NCBI RefSeq assembly: GCF_022014495.1
Contig: NZ_JAKLSQ010000023.1
Coordinates: 12,722-76,721, forward strand
Length of the DNA stretch: 64,000 bases
Reading direction: 5' to 3'
Source of the DNA: Sandaracinobacteroides sayramensis
GTDB lineage: Bacteria > Pseudomonadota > Alphaproteobacteria > Sphingomonadales > Sphingomonadaceae
Numbering within the stretch: the first letter of the stretch is position 1; each line of letters starts with the position of its first letter. The translations under genes were made by a program, and so were the position numbers. The notes under the pieces were generated by a model that was not told where the DNA came from, did no database searches, and worked only from the letters and a program-made list of their open reading frames with translations. Of the stretch, positions 52,247 through 61,001 are shown one piece after another.

Positions 52247-52578
52247 CAGATGAGCGCCCCGCCGCCGAACGAGAAGAACGACAGGAAGAAGGAGCTGGCG
52301 GCGAAGGCTATGCTGAGGCCGAAGACGATCTGGATCAGGCGGCGGAAACCGCCCGAGGTATCGCCGAAGGCCAGCGCCAGGCCGGTGGCGATGATGACGA
52401 TTACCGCAATGATCTTGGCGACCGGCCCTTCGATCGACTGAAGGATGCTCTGAAGCGGCGCCTCCCACGGCATGGAGGAGCCGGAGGCGTGTGCGGCGGG
52501 CGCCAGCATCAGGCTGATGGAAACAGCGGCGGCGGCGGTTGCCATGATGCGGCAGCCGCGCGAAATCGTGCGGATCAT
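52246..52578 (-). CDS. trbC: TrbC pilin, copy 2
   Basis: 110 residues, with about 14 differences from copy 1 by eye, mostly in the signal peptide and the first membrane helix. The second helix and the end (SFFLSFFSFGGGALI) are almost unchanged. Pilins this close could in principle co-assemble. Confidence 0.93.
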   Translation of the reverse strand: MIRTISRGCRIMATAAAAVSISLMLAPAAHASGSSMPWEAPLQSILQSIEGPVAKIIAVIVIIATGLALAFGDTSGGFRRLIQIVFGLSIAFAASSFFLSFFSFGGGALI

Positions 52579-53555
52579 GAAGGGTCTCCTTTTGAGGTGG
52601 TTGCAGGGGTGATGGCGTAATCGCCGTCCGGTCCCAGCCCATCGACGCGGGCGAGTTCGACCAGCCGTCGCGACGATCCGCGCCCGGCAAGGACAGCAAC
52701 AAGGTCGATGGTCTCGGCGATCAGCGCGCGCGGAACCGTGACGACGGCTTCCTGAATGAGCTGTTCGAGGCGGCGCAGCGCACCGATGCCAGAACCGGCA
52801 TGGATGGTGCCGATGCCTCCGGGATGACCTGTGCCCCAGGCTTTGAGCAGATCGAGGGCTTCGGAACCGCGGACCTCACCGACCGGAATGCGATCAGGGC
52901 GAAGGCGCAGGGATGAACGGACCAGATCGGAGAGCGTCGCCACGCCATCCTTGGTCCGCATGGCCACGAGATTGGGCGCGGCGCATTGCAGCTCGCGCGT
53001 GTCTTCAATGATGACGACGCGATCCGAGGTCTTCGCCACCTCGGCCAGCAGCGCATTGGTCAACGTGGTTTTGCCGGTGGAGGTGCCGCCTGCGACGAGG
53101 ATGTTGGCGCGCGTGGCGACGTTCAGGCGCAGCACTTCGGCCTGAAGACCGGTCATGATCCCGGCAGCCACATAATCGTCGAGCGTGAACACCGCGACGG
53201 CGGGTTTGCGGATGGCAAAGGCGGGTGCCGCGACAACGGGCGGCAATAGACCCTCGAACCGTTCGCCGGTTTCGGGCAGCTCTGCTGAGACGCGGGGTGC
53301 GCGGGCGTGAACCTCCGCGCCAACATGATGGGCGACGAGACGCACAATCCGCTCGCCATCGGCAGCGGACAGCCTCTCCCCCGTATCGGCCAACCCTTCG
53401 GAAAGCCGATCCACCCAGATACGACCATCCGGGTTCAGCATCACCTCGACCACACCGGGATCTTCCAGAAACCGGGCGATGGATGCCCCAAGCGCGGTGC
53501 GCAGCATCCGCGCGCCACGGGCAATCGTTTCCGGTTTTTGATGTGATGCAGTCAT
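52575..53555 (-). CDS. trbB: TrbB, copy 2
   Basis: About 326 residues from the ATG at 53555. An ATG at 53570 lies in the loop of the upstream hairpin and gives five extra residues (MNGAA). Walker A GGTSTGKT and the [20 protein letters not shown] box match copy 1. The first 25 residues and the last 20 differ most. Confidence 0.96.
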   Translation of the reverse strand: MTASHQKPETIARGARMLRTALGASIARFLEDPGVVEVMLNPDGRIWVDRLSEGLADTGERLSAADGERIVRLVAHHVGAEVHARAPRVSAELPETGERFEGLLPPVVAAPAFAIRKPAVAVFTLDDYVAAGIMTGLQAEVLRLNVATRANILVAGGTSTGKTTLTNALLAEVAKTSDRVVIIEDTRELQCAAPNLVAMRTKDGVATLSDLVRSSLRLRPDRIPVGEVRGSEALDLLKAWGTGHPGGIGTIHAGSGIGALRRLEQLIQEAVVTVPRALIAETIDLVAVLAGRGSSRRLVELARVDGLGPDGDYAITPATTSKGDPS

Positions 53556-53559
53556 GGCG

Positions 53560-53578
53560 GCCCCGTTCATGACGGGGC
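53560..53578 (-). promoter_or_regulatory. Hairpin masking the trbB ribosome binding site (copy 2)
   Basis: On the minus strand GCCCCGT and ACGGGGC form a perfect 7-base stem around CATGA. The GGGG of the 3' arm is the only Shine-Dalgarno-like sequence and lies seven bases before the ATG at 53555. Architecture matches copy 1, with a different sequence. Confidence 0.65.
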
Positions 53579-53608
53579 GCGCAAAAGACGAACCCCGGAT
53601 CGGGGTCG

Positions 53609-53639
53609 ATTAAAAGAACCTGATTTTGGGCTGTTTCAA
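53609..53639 (-). promoter_or_regulatory. trbB: Probable promoter of trb operon 2
   Basis: Minus strand: TTGAAA at 53639-53634, then CAGCCCAAAATCAGGTT, then CTTTTAAT. It matches the copy 1 promoter region almost base for base in the spacer and -10 region, while flanking sequence has diverged. Confidence 0.62.
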
Positions 53640-53701
53640 CAGATGTTTACGCGCGTGCGGCCATCGGCGGAGCCTGGCGGTGAATAGGACGGGTTGCAAT
53701 C

Positions 53702-54163
53702 CTAGATCCCATCGCCGTCACCTTCGGTTTTACCCCCCGGCGAGGTGTCGTGTAGCGCAGCCATGTCGTGCGATATTTCTTTGAGAAACCTGTCACCGTT
53801 GGCGAGGCGCTTACCAAGGGACTGCATGAATCCCTCGAAACGCTCGTTTCCTTTGATGCGCGCAGATTGTTTTGCACTGTCTGGCAGCGGCGGCGTGAGG
53901 GTCAGCCAGAATTGTACAAATAGCGAGAGGGTTTCGCCCAGCACGGCAATATCCTCGTCCAGCATGTCGAACTGACGGCCAAGCTTGTCCAGGCGGCGCG
54001 ACATGGCGGCTTCCAGCCGTTCAGTCGTATCGCCTGACATGAAGGATGCCACAGCAGCCTCGATCACGGCGGATTTCGAGACATTTCGGCGCAAGGCCAG
54101 CGCTTCCACCTGTTTCAGCAGAGCGGGATCGAAGTAGACATTCATGCGGGTGCGCGTCGTCAT
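53702..54163 (-). CDS. CopG-type ribbon-helix-helix protein between traG and trbB
   Basis: About 153 residues from the ATG at 54163 (GGAGACAGGC upstream). RTRMNVYFDPALLKQVEALA and RNVSKSAVIEAAVASFM form the ribbon-helix-helix. A helical middle and a C-terminal acidic tail (TSPGGKTEGDGDGI) follow. It is always found here in this operon type and may repress the trb promoter 60 bases downstream. It is missing from cluster 1. Confidence 0.85.
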   Translation of the reverse strand: MTTRTRMNVYFDPALLKQVEALALRRNVSKSAVIEAAVASFMSGDTTERLEAAMSRRLDKLGRQFDMLDEDIAVLGETLSLFVQFWLTLTPPLPDSAKQSARIKGNERFEGFMQSLGKRLANGDRFLKEISHDMAALHDTSPGGKTEGDGDGI

Positions 54164-54177
54164 GCCTGTCTCCGATC

Positions 54178-56166
54178 TCAAAGCTCGATGCCGTCATTTG
54201 GGTCAAGTGACGCCTGCCGCGCCACCATGCGCATACGCTGGCGCATGTCACGGGCCTTGGCTGCATCGACGTCCGGCTCATCATCGAGGAAATCGAACTC
54301 CTGCGATGGTGGCGGAGGTGGCGAGATGATTTCCTCATGCTCGGGCAGTTCCGGTTCACGCCGGATACCTGCATTGGCCGGATCGTCATCGGATGTATCT
54401 GAGGCGGAGACATTGCCGGTCGCAGCCGCAACAACGCGGCTTGTCCAGTCGTCCTGCGCCGATGTGGTGATGTTCACCGGCTGCTTGCGCAGATCGGGCG
54501 GCGACATCACCCGCTCCTGAAACCGCGCATCAGCATAGTAGCGTGCCTTGGCCGCACGGATCGGCGGCACCCCCGCCACCATGACGATCTCGTCGGTGGG
54601 TGGAAGCTGCATGATTTCGCCCGGTGTCAGGAGTGGCCGCGCCGTTTCCTGCCGCGACACCATGAGGTGCCCCAGCCATGGCGCGAGGCGGTGGCCGGCA
54701 TAGTTGGTGGAATCCCGCATTTCGGTTGCCGTGCCGAGCGCATCACTGATCCGCTTGGCGGTGCGTTCGTCATTGGCCGCGAAGGCCACGCGCACATGGC
54801 AATTATCGAGAATGGCATTGTTCTGCCCATAGGCACGCTCGATCTGGTTGAGCGATTGGGCGATCAGGAACGCTTTCAGACCGTAACCGGCCATGAAGGC
54901 GAGCGCCGATTCAAAGAAATCCAGCCGCCCCAGTGCGGGGAACTCGTCCAGCATCAACAGCAGCCGATGCCGCTTACCGGAGTTTTCCAGTTCCTCGGTC
55001 AGCCGCCGCCCGACTTGATTGAGGATGAGGCGGATCAGCGGCTTGGTGCGGTTAATGTCCGAGGGTGGCACCACGAGATAGAGGCTGACCGGTTCCTTCG
55101 CACCGACCAGATCGGCGATGCGCCAGTCGCAGCGTTCAGTCACGCGGGCCACAACCGGATCTCGGTAAAGACCGAGAAACGACATGGCGGTCGAAAGCAC
55201 GCCGGAGCGTTCGTTCTCCGATTTGTTCAGTAGCTCCCGCGCAGATGAGGCAATGACGGGATGCACAACGGCTTCGCCCAGATGCGGCGTGTCCATCATA
55301 GCGCGTAAGGTCGCCTCGACCGGACGGCGCGGATCGGACAGGAAATTGGCGACACCCGCCAGCGTCTTTTCCTTCTCGGCATAGAGAACATGCAGGATCG
55401 CGCCGACGAGCAGGCTGTGACTGGTCTTTTCCCAATGGTTGCGTTTGTCGAGGCTGCCTTCGGGATCAACGAGAATGTCCGCGATGTTCTGCACATCGCG
55501 GACTTCCCATTCACCCTGCCGCACTTCCAGAAGCGGGTTGTAAGCTGCCGAATGCACATTGGTCGGATCGAACAGCAGGGCACGGCCATGAAGGGAGCGG
55601 AAACCTGCGGTCAGATTCCAGTTCTCGCCCTTGATGTCATGGACAATGCAGCTTCCCGGCCAGGTCAGCAGCGTCGGCACGACTAGGCCCACGCCCTTGC
55701 CGGATCGGGTAGGCGCAAAGCACAGCACATGCTCGGGGCCGTCATGACGCAAATAATCCTTGCTGTGCCGCCCCAACACGACGCCATCCGGGCCGAGCAA
55801 TCCGGCCGCATGGATTTCCTTATCCTCGGCCCATCGCGCCGAACCGTAGGTGGCGACATTGCGCGCTTCCCGTGCCCGGATGATCGACAGGAGAAAGGCG
55901 GCGGCTATGGCAAGAACAGCCCCGGACGTGGCGATGAACGCGCCTTCGGTAAAGATGCCGGGCGCATAGGCGTCATAGGAAAACCACCACCAGAAGAAGG
56001 CCGGTGGATAAAAGAACGGCCATCCGGCAATATCGAACCAGGGATTGCCGAGCTGTGGCTGGAAGCCGAGCCGGAAAGCCACCCATTGCGTTGCTGCCCA
56101 GACCATCACCACGACGATGGTGAATACGACGATGATCTGGCCCCAGAGTATTCGGCCTCCACGCAT
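54178..56166 (-). CDS. traG: TraG, VirD4-type coupling protein
   Basis: About 662 residues from the ATG at 56166, which has GGAG six bases upstream; 56184 is the open-frame limit. Two N-terminal membrane helix regions lie within the first 100 residues. The P-loop is in LCFAPTRSGKGVGLVVPTLL (about 150-165) and Walker B in RLLLMLDEFPALG. It docks the relaxase-DNA complex at the channel. Only cluster 2 has this gene, and it could serve both channels. Confidence 0.96.
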   Translation of the reverse strand: MRGGRILWGQIIVVFTIVVVMVWAATQWVAFRLGFQPQLGNPWFDIAGWPFFYPPAFFWWWFSYDAYAPGIFTEGAFIATSGAVLAIAAAFLLSIIRAREARNVATYGSARWAEDKEIHAAGLLGPDGVVLGRHSKDYLRHDGPEHVLCFAPTRSGKGVGLVVPTLLTWPGSCIVHDIKGENWNLTAGFRSLHGRALLFDPTNVHSAAYNPLLEVRQGEWEVRDVQNIADILVDPEGSLDKRNHWEKTSHSLLVGAILHVLYAEKEKTLAGVANFLSDPRRPVEATLRAMMDTPHLGEAVVHPVIASSARELLNKSENERSGVLSTAMSFLGLYRDPVVARVTERCDWRIADLVGAKEPVSLYLVVPPSDINRTKPLIRLILNQVGRRLTEELENSGKRHRLLLMLDEFPALGRLDFFESALAFMAGYGLKAFLIAQSLNQIERAYGQNNAILDNCHVRVAFAANDERTAKRISDALGTATEMRDSTNYAGHRLAPWLGHLMVSRQETARPLLTPGEIMQLPPTDEIVMVAGVPPIRAAKARYYADARFQERVMSPPDLRKQPVNITTSAQDDWTSRVVAAATGNVSASDTSDDDPANAGIRREPELPEHEEIISPPPPPSQEFDFLDDEPDVDAAKARDMRQRMRMVARQASLDPNDGIEL

Positions 56167-56320
56167 ATAGACTCCAATCGGCAAAATAGACGGAGGCGAT
56201 CAGAGAATGGTCGTTTTCGCGAGGTGCAACAGCAAAGGTGTGGCTGTAGGGCTGCCGAATACTATCGGCGGCAAATCGGATGGGTGACGACGACACTATT
56301 CCGGCACCGTTCACGGTGGA

Positions 56321-57292
56321 CTATCGCGAATCTGACTTCGGCTGTGTGCGGCCCATTTGTGTCGCCAGCGTGAGAAAATTCAATAGTGCGGGATCTCGGT
56401 TGTGGGGCGACCAGATGGCCGAAAATGGGATGGCTTCGGGTTCGTCAACGATTGGAAGGAAAATCAGGTTTGGCGTGCACGCCGCCGCGGTTTCCTCGAC
56501 AAAAAGCGAGACACCATGCCCGGAAGCAATCACCGACAACAGTGCGCTGCGGCCAGTATCGACGCGGCGGATCGTCGGCGTCGGCCATTTCCCGGCCGAG
56601 CGAAGCACAATGAGGTCATGAACCTGTGGACCGGTCCCGCCATGGCGAACAAGGAAGGTTTCGCTCGCAAGCTGCTGCCACTCCACATCCGATTGTGCTG
56701 CCAAGCGATGCTTTACCGGCAGCGCCACCATCAAGCGATCCCGCCAGATGACGCGGGAATTGAGATCGGGGATTTCGTGGGTGCATGCCATAAAGGCAAC
56801 ATCAAGCCTGCTTTCTCGCACCATGTTTTGCCCATCGCGCGCCGTGCCCTCGGTGATATGAAGTTGAACGCCGGGATTCTTGGTATGAAACCGCTCCAGC
56901 AGTCGGTCTAGAAAGCAGCCCGGCGTGAGGGCGTGGATGCCGATGCGAAGCCTGCTTTCCTTTCCGCACGCTTGCATCCCCGCCGTCTTGATGGCGCGGT
57001 CCAGGATGCCCATCGCGTCCTCGACATGATCGACGAAACGTCGGCCAGCTTCGGTCACGCGGACGCCGCGCGTGCTACGGTCGAAGAGGGCGACGCCCAA
57101 ATCTTCCTCCAGCGCCTTTATCCGTGAGCTGACGCTTGACTGGCTGGTGCCGAGCGCCTGCGCTGCACGGTGGAAGCTGAGATACTCTGCGACCGCGAGC
57201 GCCTGGACCAAAGCGACCATCGGAACGCGAACGCCAAGAATTGCACTTCTCAGCTCTGCGCTTTCTGTCTTGTTGCTCCTCCGCCTACGCAT
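56321..57292 (-). CDS. LysR-family regulator (element-associated group, second copy)
   Basis: 323 residues. MRRRRSNKTESAELRSAILG resembles the lead of the 28033 gene. The HTH block EYLSFHRAAQALGTSQSSVS, then SRIKALEEDLGVALFDRSTR, and the late motif FSAIWSPHNRDPALLNFLTL also match. It lies upstream of traG on the same strand and may mark the element edge. Its target is unknown; the genes behind it face away. Confidence 0.88.
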   Translation of the reverse strand: MRRRRSNKTESAELRSAILGVRVPMVALVQALAVAEYLSFHRAAQALGTSQSSVSSRIKALEEDLGVALFDRSTRGVRVTEAGRRFVDHVEDAMGILDRAIKTAGMQACGKESRLRIGIHALTPGCFLDRLLERFHTKNPGVQLHITEGTARDGQNMVRESRLDVAFMACTHEIPDLNSRVIWRDRLMVALPVKHRLAAQSDVEWQQLASETFLVRHGGTGPQVHDLIVLRSAGKWPTPTIRRVDTGRSALLSVIASGHGVSLFVEETAAACTPNLIFLPIVDEPEAIPFSAIWSPHNRDPALLNFLTLATQMGRTQPKSDSR

Positions 57293-57301
57293 GGAGGTGC
57301 C

Positions 57302-58273
57302 CTACGGAATCAGCAAGAGGCTTCCGGTCGTGCGACCGGCTTCGAGATCGGATTGAGCCTGCGCCGCTTCGGCCAGAGGATACTCGCCGCCAATCTCGGT
57401 GCAGACGCCTTTCTGCATCATTTCGAGCAAGGCTTCGGCCGCATGATGATAGACTGTCAGGTCGGCGGCATAAGCCATCACACTTGGCCGGGCGAGCGAC
57501 AACGAACGGATGGGGCCGATATCCTCTACCGCAAGTGATGGAATAGCTCCGGCTGCCTGACCGATGCTTGCGACCGTTCCGAAGCGCCGGGTGCAGGCCA
57601 AGCTTTTAAGCAGCGTATCACCACCGATCCCGTCAATGGTAAAATCCACACCGACGCCCTGGGTCAGCGATCCCACCTCGGACACAAGATCAGCATTTCG
57701 CCCGACGATGACGTGATCCGCACCGTAGGATCGCGCGATGTCGGCCTTTGCTTCCGACCCTGCCGTGCCGATGACCGTGGCTCCGAGATGCTTCGCCCAG
57801 CGCACGAGGATCGAACCCAGGCCGCCAGCGGCTCCGTGGACAAGCAAGGTCGTCCCCCGCTCAACGGCATAGGTGCGGGTCAGCAGCATATGGGCAGTCA
57901 GCCCTTTGAGCATCGACGCCGCTGCGCTGCGAAACTCTATACCATCCGGCAGTTTGATGAGCCGTGAAGCCGGCAAAGAGCGTGCCGTTGCATAAGCGCC
58001 GACCGGCGCACCGGCATAGGCAACGCGATCCCCGATTGAAAAGCCAGTGACGCCTTCGCCCAAGGCTTCCACTACTCCAGCGGCCTCAACGCCGAGGGCG
58101 GCAGGTAAAGAGAGGGGATAAAGGCCAGTCCGGTGATAGATGTCGATGAAGTTCACGCCGATAGCGAGGTTTCTGATCCGCGCCATGCCAGGCCCCGGCT
58201 GTTTCGACGAGATTTGTGAAACCTCCAGCTTTTCGACACCGCCGACGCCGGTCATGAGGACTACAGTATCCAT
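57302..58273 (-). CDS. NADPH:quinone oxidoreductase-like MDR protein
   Basis: About 323 residues from the ATG at 58273 (GGAGAATATGT upstream). GVNFIDIYHRTGLYPLSLPA, LGVEAAGVVEALGEGVTGFS and the nucleotide-binding loop VHGAAGGLGSILVRWAKHLG are those of the QOR/zeta-crystallin group. Zinc ligands are absent, so it is the zinc-free reductase type. It reduces quinones by one electron or enones. It lies 57 bases after an MFS gene in the same direction. Confidence 0.92.
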   Translation of the reverse strand: MDTVVLMTGVGGVEKLEVSQISSKQPGPGMARIRNLAIGVNFIDIYHRTGLYPLSLPAALGVEAAGVVEALGEGVTGFSIGDRVAYAGAPVGAYATARSLPASRLIKLPDGIEFRSAAASMLKGLTAHMLLTRTYAVERGTTLLVHGAAGGLGSILVRWAKHLGATVIGTAGSEAKADIARSYGADHVIVGRNADLVSEVGSLTQGVGVDFTIDGIGGDTLLKSLACTRRFGTVASIGQAAGAIPSLAVEDIGPIRSLSLARPSVMAYAADLTVYHHAAEALLEMMQKGVCTEIGGEYPLAEAAQAQSDLEAGRTTGSLLLIP

Positions 58274-58330
58274 ACATATTCTCCAGGAATTTTGTTTCGG
58301 AATCCGTGACGCAATTCTGATGCGGCACAC

Positions 58331-59524
58331 CTATTCTCTCGGCGGCTGCAAAGCGGCCGGGGTCGACAAAAAAGTCACGGGTATGAGGCTGGCGGTGAGT
58401 GCGACCGCTGCGATCATCATGAGGCCGCCAAGATTGGTGAAGGAAATAACAATCGAACCCAGCAACGCGCCTGTACCAATCGCCGCATTGAAAATCGCAA
58501 CATATATTGCGGATGCGGGAAGTGCCGCGTCACCCGCTGCGCGTAGAATCCAAGTCTGAAAACCGACAAAGACCGCCGCAACACCGATCCCCCAGCCAAC
58601 CAGCAGGATACCGGCGATAACCGCGCCTGCGCCCGCACCGATCAATCCAATTCCACCCAGACATAACGCCATCAACGCGAGCGCCCCCGACACGAGCGCT
58701 TTGAGATAGTGGTCCACGAAGACGCCGGTAAGCACATTGCCAAGGAGACCGGCGACACCGAACGCGAAAAGGAGCGCGTACAATGTATTCGGTGGCATAT
58801 GCAGACTGTCGGAAAGCAATGGTTCGATATACGTGAACGCAGCAAAATGCGCCGTTATCGCACAAGCTGTCGCACCGTAAATTCGAAGAAACACCGGATC
58901 TCGGGCAATGGCCGAAAGAGCTTTTCTACCTACCGGCGCAGTGGCTTGAACTCGCGGCACGGAAAAGACAATTGCGGCGGCGGTTACAAAAGATAGTGCG
59001 GCGATACAGCCAAACGCCGTTCGCCAGCTATCGAGGTGGCCGATCATTCCCGCCAAGGGAACACCCAGAACACTGGCTGCCGACACGCCGCCAAAAATAA
59101 TCGAGGTTGCAACGCCGACATGCCTGGCCGGAACGATCTGCGCACCGAGCGTCCCGATCATCGCCCAGAAGATGCCGTGAGCCACCGCACCAATTATTCT
59201 GGCACCGAAAAGCGCCGGGAAGGTCGTGGTCATGGCCGCTACAGCACTGGACAATGCCAGCACAAGCATCAGCGCCACGAGAAGCGGCTTCCGGGGCATC
59301 TGTCCCAATGCCATTGCCGAAATCAACGCGCCAGCGGCAGCGATCCAGGCGTAGCCGGTAACGATCAGGCCGACTTTGGCTTCGCTCTCGCCCAGATCGC
59401 CTGCTATCGAAGTCAGCAGACCGATAGGTGCCAGTTCCGTGGTGACGATCGCAAATGATCCAACCCCCAGGACGCCGACAGCCAGCCAGTTTCGCCACGA
59501 AGCGCGTTCTTCTTGTTCTTGCAT
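58331..59524 (-). CDS. MFS exporter (drug-efflux type)
   Basis: About 397 residues with roughly 12 membrane segments, from the ATG at 59524. A 35-codon extension to 59629 lies over the next gene's region and lacks support. Signature segments are FAIVTTELAPIGLLTSIAGD and GQMPRKPLLVALMLVLALSS, then HGIFWAMIGTLGAQIVPARH. It is the same broad group as the exporter at the left window edge, but a different gene. It is likely co-transcribed with the quinone reductase. Confidence 0.88.
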   Translation of the reverse strand: MQEQEERASWRNWLAVGVLGVGSFAIVTTELAPIGLLTSIAGDLGESEAKVGLIVTGYAWIAAAGALISAMALGQMPRKPLLVALMLVLALSSAVAAMTTTFPALFGARIIGAVAHGIFWAMIGTLGAQIVPARHVGVATSIIFGGVSAASVLGVPLAGMIGHLDSWRTAFGCIAALSFVTAAAIVFSVPRVQATAPVGRKALSAIARDPVFLRIYGATACAITAHFAAFTYIEPLLSDSLHMPPNTLYALLFAFGVAGLLGNVLTGVFVDHYLKALVSGALALMALCLGGIGLIGAGAGAVIAGILLVGWGIGVAAVFVGFQTWILRAAGDAALPASAIYVAIFNAAIGTGALLGSIVISFTNLGGLMMIAAVALTASLIPVTFLSTPAALQPPRE

Positions 59525-59582
59525 TTGAATTGAACCTTGGAATTGGAAGGTCTGGCGGCCCCAAACGAACTGTCCGGAGATG

Positions 59583-59975
59583 TCAGACAGCTTGAGAGGC
59601 GAAAGCTTTTTTGGCGGCGGAGATGCCATTCATGCAGGCAGGGACACCGGCATAGACTGCTATCTGAAGAAGGATTTCGATGATCTCTTCGCGGGTGACG
59701 CCGGTATTCAAAGCCGCACGGATATGGAATTCCAGTTGTCCCGGCGCCGTCCCCATCCCCATCAAAGCCGAGACAGTCAGCATCTCGCGGGTGCGAAGGT
59801 CGATGCCAGGACGAGATACGATGTCCGCAAATGAAAAGCCGAGAATGATTTCGAGGAAATCATCCGACAGCGCGTCCAGATTGGCGGCAACTCGCGTTGG
59901 GGCGTCTGGATCGAGTTGCTCAAGAAGAGCAAGGGCCTTGGCACGTCGATCCAGGGTCATATGATCCAGGGTCAT
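59583..59975 (-). CDS. Carboxymuconolactone decarboxylase-like protein
   Basis: 130 residues. GIDLRTREMLTVSALMGMGT and GQLEFHIRAALNTGVTREEI are the core of the CMD family. Only one Cys is near the AhpD-type site, so it is not a CxxC peroxidase partner. Two in-frame ATGs at 59975 and 59960 come from a tandem repeat of ATGACCCTGGATC. The first is better placed behind GGGAG. It overlaps the aldo-keto reductase stop by four bases. Confidence 0.88.
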   Translation of the reverse strand: MTLDHMTLDRRAKALALLEQLDPDAPTRVAANLDALSDDFLEIILGFSFADIVSRPGIDLRTREMLTVSALMGMGTAPGQLEFHIRAALNTGVTREEIIEILLQIAVYAGVPACMNGISAAKKAFASQAV

Positions 59976-60955
59976 ATGTTGACTCCCTTCATGCCTTCCG
60001 CCGTGTAACGGTCCCCTGCTACGGGAAGCACAATGATCGAGCGCTCCAGGTCGGCGAGTTCATCAGCAGACAATCCAACGGAAGTGGCGGAAGCGTTTTC
60101 TTCGAGATACTTGATCCGCTTGGTGCCGGGGATCGGCACGATGTTGTCGCCCTTGGCCAGCAGCCATGCCAAGGCCACCTGTGCAGGAGTGCAGTTCTTT
60201 TCGGCTGCAATACCACGTACCACATCGACCAGCGCGCCGTTGGTCGCGGCGTTATCCGGCGTGAAGCGCGGCAGGCTGGCGCGAAAATCCCCTTCCTCGA
60301 ACTGCGATCCAGCCTGAAATCTTCCGGTGAGGAATCCGCGCCCGAGCGGTGAATAGGCGACGAAGCCAATGCCCAACTCGCGGCATGTGGGCAGAATTTC
60401 GGCTTCCACATCGCGGGTCCAAAGGGAGTATTCGGTCTGAACCGCCGTGACAGGGTGGACGGCATGGGCGCGGCGCAGCGTCTCGGCGCTGACCTCGCAA
60501 AGCCCGATATGGCCAATCTTGCCTTCACGGTGCAGGGTGGCCAGCCCCTCCATCGTTTCTTCTATGGGCTGCTCGCGGTCGATGCGGTGGACGTAATAGA
60601 GGTCGATCCGCTCAATTCCCAATCGCTTGAGCGATCCTTCGCAGGCGCGACGCATGTAGCCGGCGCTGTTGTCGATGCTGCGCGCGTATTCGCCGGGTTT
60701 GCGCACGATGCCAAACTTGGTGGCGATCTTCACCTTGGCACGGCTTTCGGCGAGGAAGCGCCCTATCAATTCTTCATTGTGCTGCGGCCCATACATGTCG
60801 GCGGTGTCGAGGAAGTCGATGCCGAGATCGACCGCCCGCCGTAGAACCGCCAACGATTCCTCGTCGTCGCGTGGGCCATAGAACTCGCTCATCCCCATAC
60901 AGCCAAGCCCGATGGAGGAAACCGATAGGTCGGGACCAAGTGTTCGCTGTTGCAT
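59972..60955 (-). CDS. Aldo/keto reductase
   Basis: About 327 residues from the ATG at 60955. SSIGLGCMGMSEFYGPRDDE, FLDTADMYGPQHNEELIGRF (catalytic Asp and Tyr), KVKIATKFG (Lys) and DLYYVHRID (His) form the full AKR tetrad. The NADPH-binding end is PGTKRIKYLEENASA. It reduces aldehydes or ketones, in the YajO/YghZ-like group. It is divergent from a LysR gene 46 bases away that likely controls it. Confidence 0.93.
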   Translation of the reverse strand: MQQRTLGPDLSVSSIGLGCMGMSEFYGPRDDEESLAVLRRAVDLGIDFLDTADMYGPQHNEELIGRFLAESRAKVKIATKFGIVRKPGEYARSIDNSAGYMRRACEGSLKRLGIERIDLYYVHRIDREQPIEETMEGLATLHREGKIGHIGLCEVSAETLRRAHAVHPVTAVQTEYSLWTRDVEAEILPTCRELGIGFVAYSPLGRGFLTGRFQAGSQFEEGDFRASLPRFTPDNAATNGALVDVVRGIAAEKNCTPAQVALAWLLAKGDNIVPIPGTKRIKYLEENASATSVGLSADELADLERSIIVLPVAGDRYTAEGMKGVNI

Positions 60956-61001
60956 TGCTTTGCTCCTTGTTCTTCGGAGACAAAGATGGTTTTCTCTTTC
61001 G

